Assembly (NCBI GenBank): GCA_033030425.1
Contig: JAUFSD010000008.1
Span: 310,001 to 374,000 of the forward strand
DNA from: Verpa conica
Lineage: Eukaryota; Ascomycota; Pezizomycetes; Pezizales; Morchellaceae
Direction: 5' to 3'
DNA: 64,000 bases
Made by a program: the position numbers and the translations under genes
Notes under the pieces: generated by a model
Seen by the model: the letters and a program-made list of their open reading frames with translations, nothing else
What the model was told of the DNA's origin: nothing
The model's database searches: none
In this document: positions 1 through 12,465 of the stretch, piece after piece
Position numbering within the stretch: the first letter of the stretch is position 1
Layout of the letters: each line of letters begins with the position of its first letter

Positions 1-77
1 AGCTCGGCTTTCATCCCAGAGTTTACAATTAGGACTTGCCTTAGCATTAGAGCACCCCAGGTAGTCTCTGTGTTATT

Positions 78-458
78 TTATCTCAGCTTCAAGAAATAGA
101 TAGAGGTAACATAAATTAGAGCTAGATATACAAACATAACTCGTAAAAGTAGTGGCGTGTTGATAGAATTCTCAAGGGTTTTTGCTGTATCAAATTTGAG
201 GGAGGATGCTCCTAAAGGACCTGACTTATCCTCCGCGTACGTCGTCAAAATTAGGCCCTGGGTATCTTTTGGCGCTTCATTTGGTTGAAGACCATAGATA
301 TACTCCACCGAAATAGGGGCAGGTTCTTCGGTGCTTTCTTCAGCGATTTCTTCAGCGCTTTCTTCGGTGATTTCTGATACCCTGGCGTAGTTCTGAAGGG
401 GAAAATAACTCGCATCGATAATGTACTCCTTGGACGTGGGCTGGGCCGCTTGTGACAT
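78..458 (-). CDS. hypothetical acidic tail-anchored protein (weak)
   Basis: This is an uninterrupted ORF of 126 residues from the first true ATG (458); the frame stays open upstream only from a non-ATG codon. It starts MSQAAQ, carries an acidic imperfect repeat near residues 32-46 (TEESAEEIAEESTEE), and ends with one hydrophobic stretch (about residues 106-124) that could be a C-terminal membrane anchor. I do not recognise the family. No intron is needed, and no neighbouring gene gives context. It may be the last exon of a longer gene or a chance ORF in AT-rich DNA. Confidence 0.3.
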   Translation of the reverse strand: MSQAAQPTSKEYIIDASYFPLQNYARVSEITEESAEEIAEESTEEPAPISVEYIYGLQPNEAPKDTQGLILTTYAEDKSGPLGASSLKFDTAKTLENSINTPLLLRVMFVYLALIYVTSIYFLKLR

Positions 459-530
459 TTTTTCTGAATTTTCGTACTTTATTACGAAAAGATAGAGTAA
501 AGTCGACTTCGGCACTTGTATGTAGCACAC

Positions 531-3500
531 CCAACACTTTTAATACATCAGCGGGCTAGTTGGGTCTTTATACCACAGTGTCAATGATGTTCGCTTAAGC
601 ATACATGTCTAAGATGCACGCCCATCACTGAGAACAACTCATATTGGCCCCCTAGAAATAGCTTAGACATGAGAGCTTAGGCTCGGATGAACCTCTTTCT
701 GTGGGGATTCGCATTAGCCAGTACGCCTTATGTGGACAATAACTAGCGCGAACGGGAATCCGAAATTCCCTACGTGTATATGTGAGATATAGCAGGAGGC
801 GATCCAGCGATCCAGCGATCCACCAAGAGCAAGGTCTACCGACGCGCCCTTTAGCACATAGCACAATCAGACTATGCTCTACAGTTTGTAATAACACTTC
901 GATGCTAGGCGACCCCACTGTGCTAGAGTAACCCGCGGCTGCAGGAGATCTACCGGCAAGGAGCCTCCAGCATCTATAGGGCAAGGCTTCACAGCCGGAA
1001 TGGACGGGTCCAAAGCCTACCAGTCAATGGTCAAAGCGGTGGCTCTCTAAAAACGCCTCTCACATATATGGCAAACAGAGCAAGAACTTCCGCTTGCCGA
1101 AAGCCTGGTTTCGCTCCAATAGGTGTATACCCTGTGATCCCGTAGCAATTTAGATCGAGACCTGCAATTGACCTCGATAGGTAATAATTGGAGATGATAT
1201 CACACCTAGAATACCAATTCACTACCAGTTATGATATTGGGATTCAAAAACCCTCATCCAGCATCCACCCACTAATATTTTCTACCACCAATGAACAGTG
1301 CCTTACACATCCAACACCAGCGCCACCCAGCTGGCTTGCGCTGCCCACAAGGCGAATACTCACCCTTACGAATCTTCAGCGAGCACATATTTCGAGTGCC
1401 ACGCGATAACATAGCCACCCCTGAAAAAAAATACTCGGGTATGGGTGTATTATGCACTATAGTGATCACAAATACTTGTGTTGGTGATGAGAAGGTGTGA
1501 TCCCGACATCGAACCTCTCTTATGTCTGTCTAAGGACACGTCTAATCAAATACTAGTGTACCAATAGTTACTCTCTACGAGGGCCTTGGGGCTTAGCCTA
1601 TTTTACAGACCACTAGTCCTATAATATTTTTAGGTGACTACTACGCCAATATCTCGCATGTCCCATGATCTCTTATACCTAAAGCCGTACGCTTACCGCA
1701 CTTCAAATATCATTTGAGTTCATATTAGAAGAGAAATAGTCTACAATGAAATCAACAAGAGATGCTCCGCTAACACAAGCCCCCCCCCCCTCCTCCTCAC
1801 GGAACACGCCCGAGAAGACAAAGTAAATACTTCATGTACCTACCTCAAGTTGCCTCGTATACCACGTGTCATGCTAACCTTCACAGACGAGGCTAAGATA
1901 AACTTATCACTCCCTCTTAGTCTGAATCCCCTCAATTAAAAACAAGAACAAACAAGTGACCGTAATCTCGAGTGAGAAACCATGTTTTTTTTGACTCATT
2001 CATAACTCTCGGGGAACACAATTCGGGATTGTAGTCTATTGGCTACAAGTAATAAGTGCACAAGGTAACCTCCGTTGCCTACTCGGAAAACTCCGTGAAA
2101 GCAACATACTTGCCATATTTAGAAAACTAAAGGGGTCATAGTTGCATAGTCTCTGCTCTCCCATTCAATGACTGCACGGATATCCAATTAAATAACCATC
2201 TAGCTAGAGTCACTCTTTTACCTCTTACGCATATTATAGAAATCAGTTTCTTAACAGCTAGAATGAGTCAATCAGCTTACCTCAATCCCCCCCTACAGAA
2301 TAAACCATGTGTTTAATTACCTCTGAAAACAAAATTAACCCCTCTAGATTAGGACTGTAATATGTACGGGTTATAAACATCTAAAGCTGAACAACTTCAG
2401 CTCTACAATGGTTGCTGATACCAAGTGAGCATTGCGCAACCGCTCATACCTTCAGTTGATACTTCCATTACCTGCCCAGCCTTCACCACGCATCACTGGA
2501 TTAAATACTAGCTCACTTCCGGTATATTATTTCTCCTAGAAAGACTACAGGGCACCAGTGTTCCCCCCCTACTTCAATGCGAAGATTCCTAATATGCTCC
2601 CCAAAAAGTAATTAAACATGTGGCAAATACATTAACCCAAGAACTAAACCGCGAACTCTGGAGAGTCACTACAGACGGAGAGGATCACCTAGAGCTACAG
2701 CGAGCTGCACTGATACGTGCTGAGTGGGTTTTAATGTCTTGAAATACTACACACACTCATTCACTAACTCTCTAAGAAATTTTCACAACAGCACAAAAGC
2801 CTTATATGCTTAACCAAATATTCTGTGGCTACGTGGTAGAGACCCTATTAAAACCTATATTACCGTTCTTAAGGTTTGACGTTCATCCCTAGACTTAATA
2901 CTAGCATCCCAGTAAATCACGGGACACAAACCATACGGCTGCTATTAATTGCCAAGACTATATAATACCCCAAGTTTCTTGATAGCCTCACTGGTAACCA
3001 ATTGGGCTTTACATTTAGTTGAGGCCTTAATAGCACTAAACGAACAGTGAAGCACATAAAATACTAGCTTATAATTTACTAATCTTATAGTAACTATAGC
3101 GCTGCTTTCCTATTAATAATATAGATAGTGTCCAACTAGTTACTACGAACAAGTCCTCTCATGATATGAATTTGCTGGGGCCGTGGTATTAGTTACGTAA
3201 GCTTATTATTGAGGACTGTTGTCTAAACCTATAGTGGATTTAGATCGACTGTAAATCTAGTGTTTAGTAGACTACAATCAATAAATCTACTCAATGAATT
3301 CTCCAAATAAACAAGGGAACGAGGGGCATATTATCATTTAACCTCATTATATGCGTAAGTATCTTATCTACGCGTAACTAACATACATATTGTCGTACTA
3401 CATGATATAAAAAACTAAACAAATCAAAAAACCTCACCAACTGACTTCTCATAGACCATTACTTGTCTTGATCGACCTATCCATACATAAGAAAACGATA

Positions 3501-4021
3501 ATAAATGAATGCAAGAGACCATATAAGTCATTAGAGCAAAAACAGGAGCTTTTTTTTTTTTTTTTTTTTTTTTCATCAGGCTTCAACTGCATCCAAAATA
3601 GCAATAGTATCAATAAACGGCAAATAAACATCATCGTGCGCGTACGCTGTATATAGCATTCCCAATTGTCTTCCAGACAGACGGGTCAAGCCGACAGCCA
3701 ACATAAAAAAAAGAAATAAAAAAGGGAATAATGACAAAGGAGAGCTAGAGGCACTAAGAACAAAATATCCATAAAGTTCATTAAAGAATTTGACCACCAC
3801 CGAAAGAAACCCAGTTATCCCGCAATCCCAAAGAGTGAAACCAACTCTTGAATCAAAGTCGGAAATCGACAAAAACAAATCTTCTCCTAATACTCCGTTT
3901 ACAACCCAACTTTTGCGTCCCAATCATTCCACTTATAGACCTTTGGGCTTATCTCGTGATCATATGCTGTTGCCTTCAATGTTTCTCTCGTTGGTTAAAG
4001 CTCCCGAAGTCTTGAAAACAT
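531..4021. other. AT-rich stretch without a gene
   Basis: I see no credible gene on either strand. ORFs are short and share no family features. The part nearest 4021 is probably the 3' UTR and terminator region of the minus-strand zinc-finger gene. It contains a triple GATCCAGC repeat near 800-825 and a 24-nt T run at 3550-3573. Confidence 0.6.
3550..3573. repeat. poly-T run, 24 nt
   Basis: Twenty-four consecutive T lie about 450 bp beyond the stop of the minus-strand gene at 4022. On the minus strand this is an A run, so it could be a retroposed tail or a nucleosome-excluding tract. Confidence 0.9.
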
Positions 4022-6020
4022 TTAGCATCCCCCAAAGTAAGAATCTTGAGAGTTGTTGAGTAATTCGGGTTTGATGTAAATATCGTCAAAGCTTAAAATA
4101 TTGGGATCTCTCTCCAATGCTGTCAATCCAATGATGTCCATACCATCTTGTGAGAATAATCCAAATCCCTCCTGGTTTTGGGCGGATGAAAAATCATCAG
4201 AGCAGCCAAAAGAGCTAGAAAACTTCTTTAACATAGGTGGATGTTCTGAAGATGAGTGAGATTGTATGAAGTCACCATCCAATGAGCTGAATCCTAGAGA
4301 GGTCCTGTTTGACGGTGGTGAAACGAAAGCCTCAAAATCGAACTCGTCAGATGGCGAAGTAGGAGGACTATAACCTGCAGAGTCGTTTGGGGGATCAGGG
4401 GAACTTTCTCTTAAAGAAGGAGTCCCTTCATCATAGCGCGGAGTTTCAGGTCCTGGGCTTTGAGGTCCTGGGCTGCTGTTACTGAATTCTGGCAAATCGC
4501 AAGGTGACTGAGGGTTGGAAACATCTGACCCGAAACATGACTCGCTCTCAGGGCTGTCTGCAGTTTCCTCGGGCTTCATTTTCTGCTCATCCTCTGGAAG
4601 TGGCTTCTTGCGAGGCCTTCCTCTCTTAACCACTTTCTTCACAATTCCCTCAAATGCCCCAATACACATTCCGCGTTGTCGGTGCCTAGTCAAAGCATCA
4701 TGCCTGGCAAATGAATTTCCACATAAGCAAGGGTAAGGCTTGACACCAGTATGTATCTTTGAGTGCCTTTTCAAATCATGTTGTCTAACAAAGCACTTCT
4801 TGCACACAAAGCATCTGTACTGACGATCTCCAAGATGAGTTTGAACATGGGATTTGATGTTTTCTTTCCGTCCAAATCTCTTCTTGCATTCAGGGTAAAG
4901 ACATAGCCATTTTCCATCAGCGGGATCAGGTCCCGAGATGAAGTTATTTATTTCCTCAGTAGTGATGCCTGTAGCTTTTGCCCCTAGAGAAGGAGGAAGT
5001 GTTCTTACTCGAACCGGAGATGGTGTATCTGGAATAGTGCGTGGCGCTGGGGCGAGCACTGGGAGATCCATTGGCTGAAAGCTGCTAGCTGGAGCTGAAA
5101 CCTCTGGAACAGTAGGTAAAGGATTCCTAAAAGTTTCTGTGTGCTTTGTTGCAGGAGATGATGGGACGGAAGAAAACGCTGGGGACATAGCAGAAGACAT
5201 GGGTGAATAATAAGATTCGCTGTCAATATCACTCTCTGAACCCATATTGCTAATTGCTGACATGCTGACAAAGTTTGGGTGTGGAAGGGGTGCAAGATCA
5301 AATGTGCTCACTGGCTGCAAGCGAGCAGTGTGTGGTGGAGTGGGTAAATCAGAATCTTGGGGTATTTTAGAGTTTTCGAATTGAAAAGTGGCTCGCAATG
5401 GGGAGCTATTGGATATCATTGAGCCTCTTCTTGCCATAGCAACTGGCGAACCAATCTCAGAAAGGAGCTCGTCAATCAATTGTGAAGCATTCTGCTGTGG
5501 CTGATAACAGTGGAACGGGCTCTGAGGGGTCACTGGATTGAACTCTAGCGCAAGTATGTAAGCGGGTGATAATCCATGACGGGTACTCTGTGGTTGACTT
5601 ACTAAGGTTTGCTTGGCCCGGGGGTGTTCTAGGCCTTTGCAATTGAGATGCAAAAAAATTATTAATATTAATATCTACCCCCAGATGTTTTTGATCGTGG
5701 CAGTCACTATTCACATCTATGCCGAGTCCATTCAGGGTTCTAGCCGGATATGCGCTGGCGTTACTCTTTCTGGGGCTCGGAGCCGTAGCCGAGCCGAGAG
5801 TCAGTGCGCCCGGAGCTGAATGTTGTCGCCTGTGTTGCTGATAGCCACTTTGATGTCGTGAGGGAGTCGGATAGGGTGCTGGCTCGTCTGGCTGCTGTCG
5901 TTGCTTTAATTGTTGCTGTCTTTTAGTGTCCTGTTTGGCCTCCAAAATCGGGTTCTCGGAGACACTGGTTAGTCTTCGGTGCCGTTGAGTACGTTTTTTC
6001 GGTGATTGCAACATTGACAT
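4022..6020 (-). CDS. ACE2: Ace2/Swi5-type C2H2 zinc-finger transcription factor
   Basis: The model has two exons, 6020-5603 and 5544-4022, and one 58-nt intron (GTAAGT...CTAG), giving 646 residues. The N-terminus holds the KKRTQRHRRLTSVSENP motif typical of fungal Ace2 proteins. Three zinc fingers lie at about residues 350-430: C-x4-C in WLCLYPECKKRF, then CFVCKKCFVRQHDLKRH, then a compact finger starting PCLCGNSFARHDALTRH. A basic GRPRKKPL segment follows, as in yeast Ace2. Family knowledge: these factors act in the nucleus on cell-separation and cell-wall genes late in mitosis, and phosphorylation controls their localisation. The long Ser/Pro-rich flanks with many SP/TP sites fit CDK regulation (inference). 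Ace2 versus Swi5 cannot be separated here; filamentous fungi usually have one copy. Confidence 0.9.
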
Positions 6021-8410
6021 CGAGTATCGATCCTATCTCTAGCAAGTACTTCGTACCTCCTGCGACTGTGTTCAGATGTTAACGGCTAAAATTCAATATT
6101 GGGTAGTCTTGGCCATCTTAACATACCTGACGAGAAGTTATTACTCGCAGTGTAGGACTCCAGAGAGTGAAAAGGCCAGTTGCTGATTTTATAGGTGCAA
6201 TACGGGAAAATAGGCTGTAATAATGGCCCCGTTCAAGGAATCAGGCAGGATATGCAGAAAAACAGCAAACTTTTCAGCGACTATAGCGATATAAGTTGAA
6301 AGTTCAGATATGAGAGCTGTGATAGGCTGTCTAGAAACACTGGTACCGAGTCGTTCAATGGATTAATAGTCGAGAAGCTCGTCCGGGAGCGGTCGCGGAA
6401 CAGCGGTAAATATTGTTTTTCTGCTTGATGAGATGGAGAAGAGGAGAGAATGATGATTGACGGGTTATGTGAGAGAGGACAAGTGTGAATTTAGATGTCC
6501 ATGTGAGGGATAGAGAGAGGAAGAGGAAGAAACATGCTGCAGGAGGGCGAGCAGGAGGTCTAAAGGAAACGGACGCTTTGTTTACATCTGCCTTAGCGCG
6601 ACAAGGGTCGTTTCCACAGCAACCTCGCGACAGCTGCGCATTTAACACGTGAGTTGGCGTTGGCGTTGCTGCCGGCAACGTTCAAATAATCCCGGCTGTT
6701 TCCGGTTTACAGTTCCATCTAAAACTGATAGCGATTGTCTAAGAAGCTACCTTTTTTTAGCTTAGACCTGATACCTATAAGCCCCCCATCATATGGCTGC
6801 CAACCTCAAGACATCAATATTAGTGGTGGTCCCAATATGATTTGGACTAATCTCAGATACAAAACAACTTGCGCGAAATGACTAGCTTCCATTGGGTAGG
6901 GGTATTTTCGGCTAAGGAGCTAGTTGCGATCGTCTAATCAGAGCCTAACGATCGGAAAGCACCTGAAGGCTTGCTATGATTACGATTTTTTCTGATCTCC
7001 CCGTCAAAAAATCAAGTTTGATGGTCGTTTATGTACTAGTATACGTAGCACAACAAAATCCGGGCCTAAACCGAGCATTTTAATCTTTTACATTGAGGCA
7101 TTTAGGCACTATTATGAGGGGGGTAATTTCCCAATCCCTTTGATAATGTCCACAAACAAATAATCTGGGCCGCACTAGAAGCACTCACCAGGCAACGACC
7201 AAGCCCTAAGAGTCAAGATGTCAAGCGCGTCTAATATTGCCTTACTTCTAGCTCAGCAAAGATACGGTCTATATCAGTAATTAATTTCCGTTAGTTAGTA
7301 GTCCTCGCGCTTTTAGGTACATTTCAACCTATTGAGGGCCGGAGTATGACATAAGTCGTAGTAAAACTGCCAAGCCCATCAGGTATTGGATATCCCGTTC
7401 ATATCACACTTCACAACACACAATGTTATTCCTTATGTTGTGAAAATACACCCATAGATTACTCTGGGCCTCTATCTCTTGTTCGGTGGCTAGCTTCTTT
7501 AGGTAAAAGACACATATTCGGGTTTTAGCCAGTTTATAGTGATAAGAGATATAAATCATCCTTACAACAAAAATTGTCCTATCAATACATATTTTAATGA
7601 GAGGAGTGGGTTTTTTGGCTTTTCGCTACTTCTAGCCTTCCATATCTAGTTTTTCAATACCTATAGCTAGCTAAGCCTTCGAGTCCAACTCTCCTCCCGG
7701 TTCGGGGAGACTGCTTATCCGATTTATTAAGTCAGATTTTAGGGACTTTTTCGGGGGAGGAAAGTATCATCTAATACAGTACACAAATAATTTAGCTAGG
7801 CCACGGCCGTGTATCTGCAACCCTGGGTTTTCTGAGAGGGATTACTCGGATGTCAAGTGCTACCGAGAGGGTGAAGTGCCAAGCCATATGTTCCAATCAA
7901 GTCTTAAGTGAGTGCTGTTACCTACTAAACTATTGTTTAATGTTAAACGTTAAACGTTAGTCACGGACATTGCCTAGCTTGCGATTAATGGTGGCAATTA
8001 TAGATCTAGTAAATGGAAGCAGGGGTGGCTACAAATAATACCAATTACTAGAACGAACGGGCAACACTGTATGTCTGACGTGATAGAGGTGCTATCTCAT
8101 TATATATACATTTAACCACTCATAAACGTAATGAACAAAGCTCCTTCTATTGACAAATACATGCATGTATAAACAACTGGTCTTAGTCACGTGACAAATT
8201 ACATTTCTCCTCAAACATGAAACCGGCCCGAGATTTTCCGCCCAGGGCTAATAAGTCAGCAGCCACCATTACGCATCTTCTTGGCCTTTCTTTCAGCCTC
8301 CATGTGGCGTGTGACTGCCCTAGGGTTCCCACACAAAAACTCCCCCACACATAAGTTCAATTCTCCCCGCAGAAATTCACAACTTTCAACCATCAATACC
8401 AACATCGAAG
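6021..8410. promoter_or_regulatory. intergenic region with promoters of ACE2 and the ubiquitin-eS31 gene
   Basis: No gene was recognised. The first ~700 bp is the upstream region of the minus-strand Ace2 gene and includes a CACGTG at 6646-6651. The middle (about 6780-8100) is AT-rich and featureless. The right end is the promoter of the ubiquitin-ribosomal fusion gene, with a GTCACGTGAC palindrome at 8186-8195 and CTAGGGTT at 8320-8327. Confidence 0.6.
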
Positions 8411-8481
8411 GTAATGCTCCGCCACGTACAGTTTAAAGTGGTTGAAACGCCCAGAAATTACTAACTTTCTTATTCCCACAG
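8411..8481 (+). other. intron in the 5' UTR of the ubiquitin-eS31 gene
   Basis: A 71-nt GTAATG...CCCACAG interval with an ACTAAC branch site lies 36 bp before the start codon. Introns in this position are common in fungal ribosomal-protein genes. It is inferred from splice signals only. Confidence 0.65.
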
Positions 8482-8508
8482 AGGCATTTTTGCTGAGCTG
8501 CTGGTTAA

Positions 8509-9166
<658 letters not shown>

Positions 9167-9954
9167 ATCATAGCACCTTTTATTGGAGAAGGAACGGGTT
9201 AAATACGGCTCATGTACTTTTTAATATCAAAAAGCGTCTAGAATCTAAATGGGTTTTCATTAATATATTTTGTGTACTTGCGTGAACTTAATGTGTGGTA
9301 AACTCTCTCCCAAATTTCTAGTGTAAATATTATACTTCTTCCGCTCCTACACAAGAATGGTAGGGGTACAGTAAACGTAAGATTGATCTGGAACGTACGG
9401 TACTACTATAATCTCTGCCCACGCAGTAATAAGCTAATAATAAAAGGATCCAGAAACCACCCTAGCTAGTAGTCATAATCTCATCTAGATATCATCGCTG
9501 GTAGCCATGGCAAAATCTCCCGAGGTACAAAGTAACAGGGAGAGGGGAATCAATCACCATGGCCAACCTATAAAAAACCTTGAGGGTTATAAGATTGATA
9601 CCAAGATTCTAAGCCTATTCTAGAGAAACCTGCTGCATTTTAAACCATCTCAAGTGGTTTTTACGTGCGAACTGCAATTAAGACACAGTAGACAGTGGCT
9701 GTCAAGCAACGGGTGTCATGCCTTGGGTACCTGATCGCCATGGGCTACGCAATACCTCTCCTATCATCTCACACGAAACCCTTTTGGTTCTAGATACTAA
9801 CATAGAAGCACTAGCTTTAGACACTAGTACTAAGAAGTACTATTTATATAAGAAAGGTATCCTTCAGCTCCTCGACACAAAAAGTTCGTTCAGCTACATA
9901 GGAAAAAACAAAGAGTACGTACCCCCCGACACACAGGAACCCAAGGCTTCAAAC
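9167..9954. other. 3' flank and upstream region without a clear gene
   Basis: This holds the 3' UTR of the eS31 gene and then AT-rich DNA. The reading frame of the next gene stays open upstream to an ATG at 9718, but those 79 codons look unlike the family, so I exclude them from the model. Confidence 0.5.
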
Positions 9955-10532
9955 ATGGATAGAGACCGCCGCCTACCAAACTCTAATACCATAGCCCAAA
10001 CTTACCTCCAGCTTTCGCACGAGCATGAGATTCTCAATGAGGAGAGAAATCAATCAAATACGACAAGGGAGATTTTTAGGCTGCTAGACGAAATCCATCA
10101 ATCTATCAGCAGAATCACGATGAATTTACCAATAGCATATGGGGCCAAGTACTACAACCGATACCTACCCACTCCTACGGTTTGTATCTACTAACAAGAA
10201 TTCAATAGATGAACTCATTGGCTCGCAGTAGAAATAGGGCAATCACTCAGCAAGATGCTGCCCTGGCGCCGTTGTATAATATCAATACAAACTTACCTAT
10301 CCCGGGATTCCCGGCAACGCTTGCTGATTTATCAAAAATGAATGGTATGTATAATTGTTCATGCTAAGACAACCTTCTACTGACCAGTAAATTCACAGTT
10401 GCAAGCATCAATGATGTTCTAAACGGACTTGGCATAAGTCCTCGAGGCAATTTAAGCCTAAAAAGAAATACACTGCGGGCGGATTGGTTTGGTTGTCGGG
10501 GCAACCTGAGCCTGTTTTTCTATTGTACATAG
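9955..10532 (+). CDS. fungus-specific coiled-coil family protein, possibly decayed
   Basis: Part one (9955 to about 10179) begins MDRDRRLPNSN and contains a helical segment (HEILNEERNQ, IFRLLDEIHQSISRI). Part two is two exons, 10209-10344 and 10399-10532, joined across a 54-nt GTATGT...CACAG intron. It reads NSLARSRNRA, then APLYNINTNLPIPGFPATL, then ASINDVLNGLGISPRGNLSL. I recognise this order, LAR.xN then LYN..T...I.xFPAT then a short SAP-like helix pair with a KRxxLR motif, from a multicopy family of unknown function in Pezizomycotina. The join between the parts is doubtful: the only in-phase GT...AG there spans just 29 nt, although it contains a good CTAAC. The gene may use that tiny intron, start at 10209, or be degenerate. 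There are no catalytic motifs. Confidence 0.45.
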
Positions 10533-12465
10533 TCCTTCCTCCCACTACTACCGCTTCTCTACTATGTAGTGGCGGTACTAAATGTGTATTTTCTACAATG
10601 AGCATGCTTCTACATTAATTTCAATTTGTTATTTGACCTCATTCATGGCATTATAAGAGTTGCGCTCGGAAATCCAACACTTAAGGGAGGTGAGCTATGC
10701 TCGATATTTGGAAGGTCTCTGTTGGAATTAACTAGGTACAACCCCCCGTATGACTGAACCTAGATACAGGGGCTGTCGGGGAATTCTTAAGCTTCAATAA
10801 GGCTGTGTCCGGGCGTTTAATCGTTAGGAATGCTACTGACGCTTGAATTGAGAAACGAGATTAAATCGTGTCGCTCATTTCGGTTTTCAATATTCCAGTA
10901 GCTAGAAGTCGCATCCGGAAGAGAGAGGTTTCTAGCGGAAATTAAAGACCCAAACGTCAAAAATTATAGTAGAGGTACTATCCTACAACCCAAAGAGTTA
11001 CACAGTCTCTTACTTCTTATAAAGTGAAATCCAACATAATATATTCCACTAGGTTCTGCGCCTCTGTTTTACGGTATTTGGGGGCTGATCGCCTCCTTAG
11101 TCTCAACGTCTTCCAGCAGATATTCAGGACCGGCAACTCGCCCTAGGCTTCCTCCGTGTCCCGCCAACAACACATTAAGCACGTTTCAACGATGAATTAT
11201 GAGTAGAGCGAGTCATATTTTTTTCAGGGGTAGCTGTTCTAACAAAGTACGATATATATCAGCTCGGATATACGGCTCCAAGGATGGTAGTAGTCGTGCA
11301 TTTTCCAAGTGGAAGGAGGATTGACTAGAACTCATTGTTAGAGATCGGATAGAGCAGGTGTCCTTGATGGCAATCGGCTACTACAGTTCTACCAAAAGGG
11401 CGGTTGCGGTTGAGAATTAGCACTATGTTTAGGGTACCGTAGGATACCCTGCCGGATTTTAACCTTATCCATACCCCTCCACGAGAAGCGCCGCAAACGT
11501 ATCCTGTTTCATATCAGTGCCCGTTCCCGTTTCCTGATTCGTCCCACCTTCCAACGGTTGGCAGCGCTAATCCATAAGAAGGCTAGAAGTCGGGTAACTT
11601 GCGGTGATGTAGTGTTTCAACCAGCGCTTTCCTGAGACAATAATCCCCCGAATGGCTGGCTTTGGTGTTGATCTTCAGGTACGAGCACTCTGAAAGCGCT
11701 TCCTCCCTGGGAATTCCTCGCTCTGGGAATCTCTTTCTCTCACGTTCTTTAGTCGATTGCCCTATGATTTACATACCAAAAATAAGAAACCGTTACTATC
11801 GGACGTCAAACATGTCTCCTATTGGCACTCAGTGATTTCTTAGACAAAACACCAGTTATCAGCTGCCTACATCCTAATAATCTGCGACAACATCTAAGGG
11901 AGAAACCCGGTTATTTCTTCCCGGTATGACTTTAAGCTCGCAGCAGGTCCTCTACTCCTGCACGTCACATTCCTCTTAAAGTCTGTAGAACCAAGGCCGT
12001 TGCTTCCTTTTTGTGACTTCCCTTAGAGGGTGTTTGAGGTTTGATCAAGACCAACGACTTGCAATACCCAGACGGCAGACCATCCTGGGTATAGAAGGTG
12101 TGAATAGGGTCTTGTGTCCTACCTCAATAGAAGGGGATTGAGGGGCCAAGCATGTGGGTTGTAATGTAAGCAAGTGAATAGGTCATTTATATCGACGCCC
12201 TCCTCGGGCCACTTTTAATTCTTTTCCTCTTCATCATTCACTTGCTTCGTCATTCATTGGTTTTTGTGGTTGTTGAGAGATTCTTCTTTTCTCTTTCTTT
12301 TCTTTTTGGACATTCATTCCCCTATTGCATCGATTGCAATTTGGCGGCCTACATCACACTATCGTTTTCCCAGGCGGTGACGTTTTATAATCCAACTATT
12401 TTCTTCACATATTATCATTTTTATACCTTCTTTAAACGACGATCAACATCTATTAAAGAATCACC
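10533..12465. other. intergenic region upstream of the secreted-protein gene
   Basis: I see no gene. Only short unrelated ORFs occur. The last ~250 bp is pyrimidine-rich (CTTTTC runs), as expected for a strongly expressed fungal promoter and 5' UTR. Confidence 0.55.

Noticed and set aside
3576..3923. 115-residue minus-strand ORF with hydrophobic stretches
   Set aside because: It lies just beyond the Ace2-type gene's stop on the same strand, fits its 3' UTR, and its hydrophobicity comes from T-rich DNA.
9718..9954. 79-codon in-frame extension upstream of the 10-kb family member
   Set aside because: It does not resemble the family, and the ATG at 9955 opens with the expected MDRDRRL-type start.
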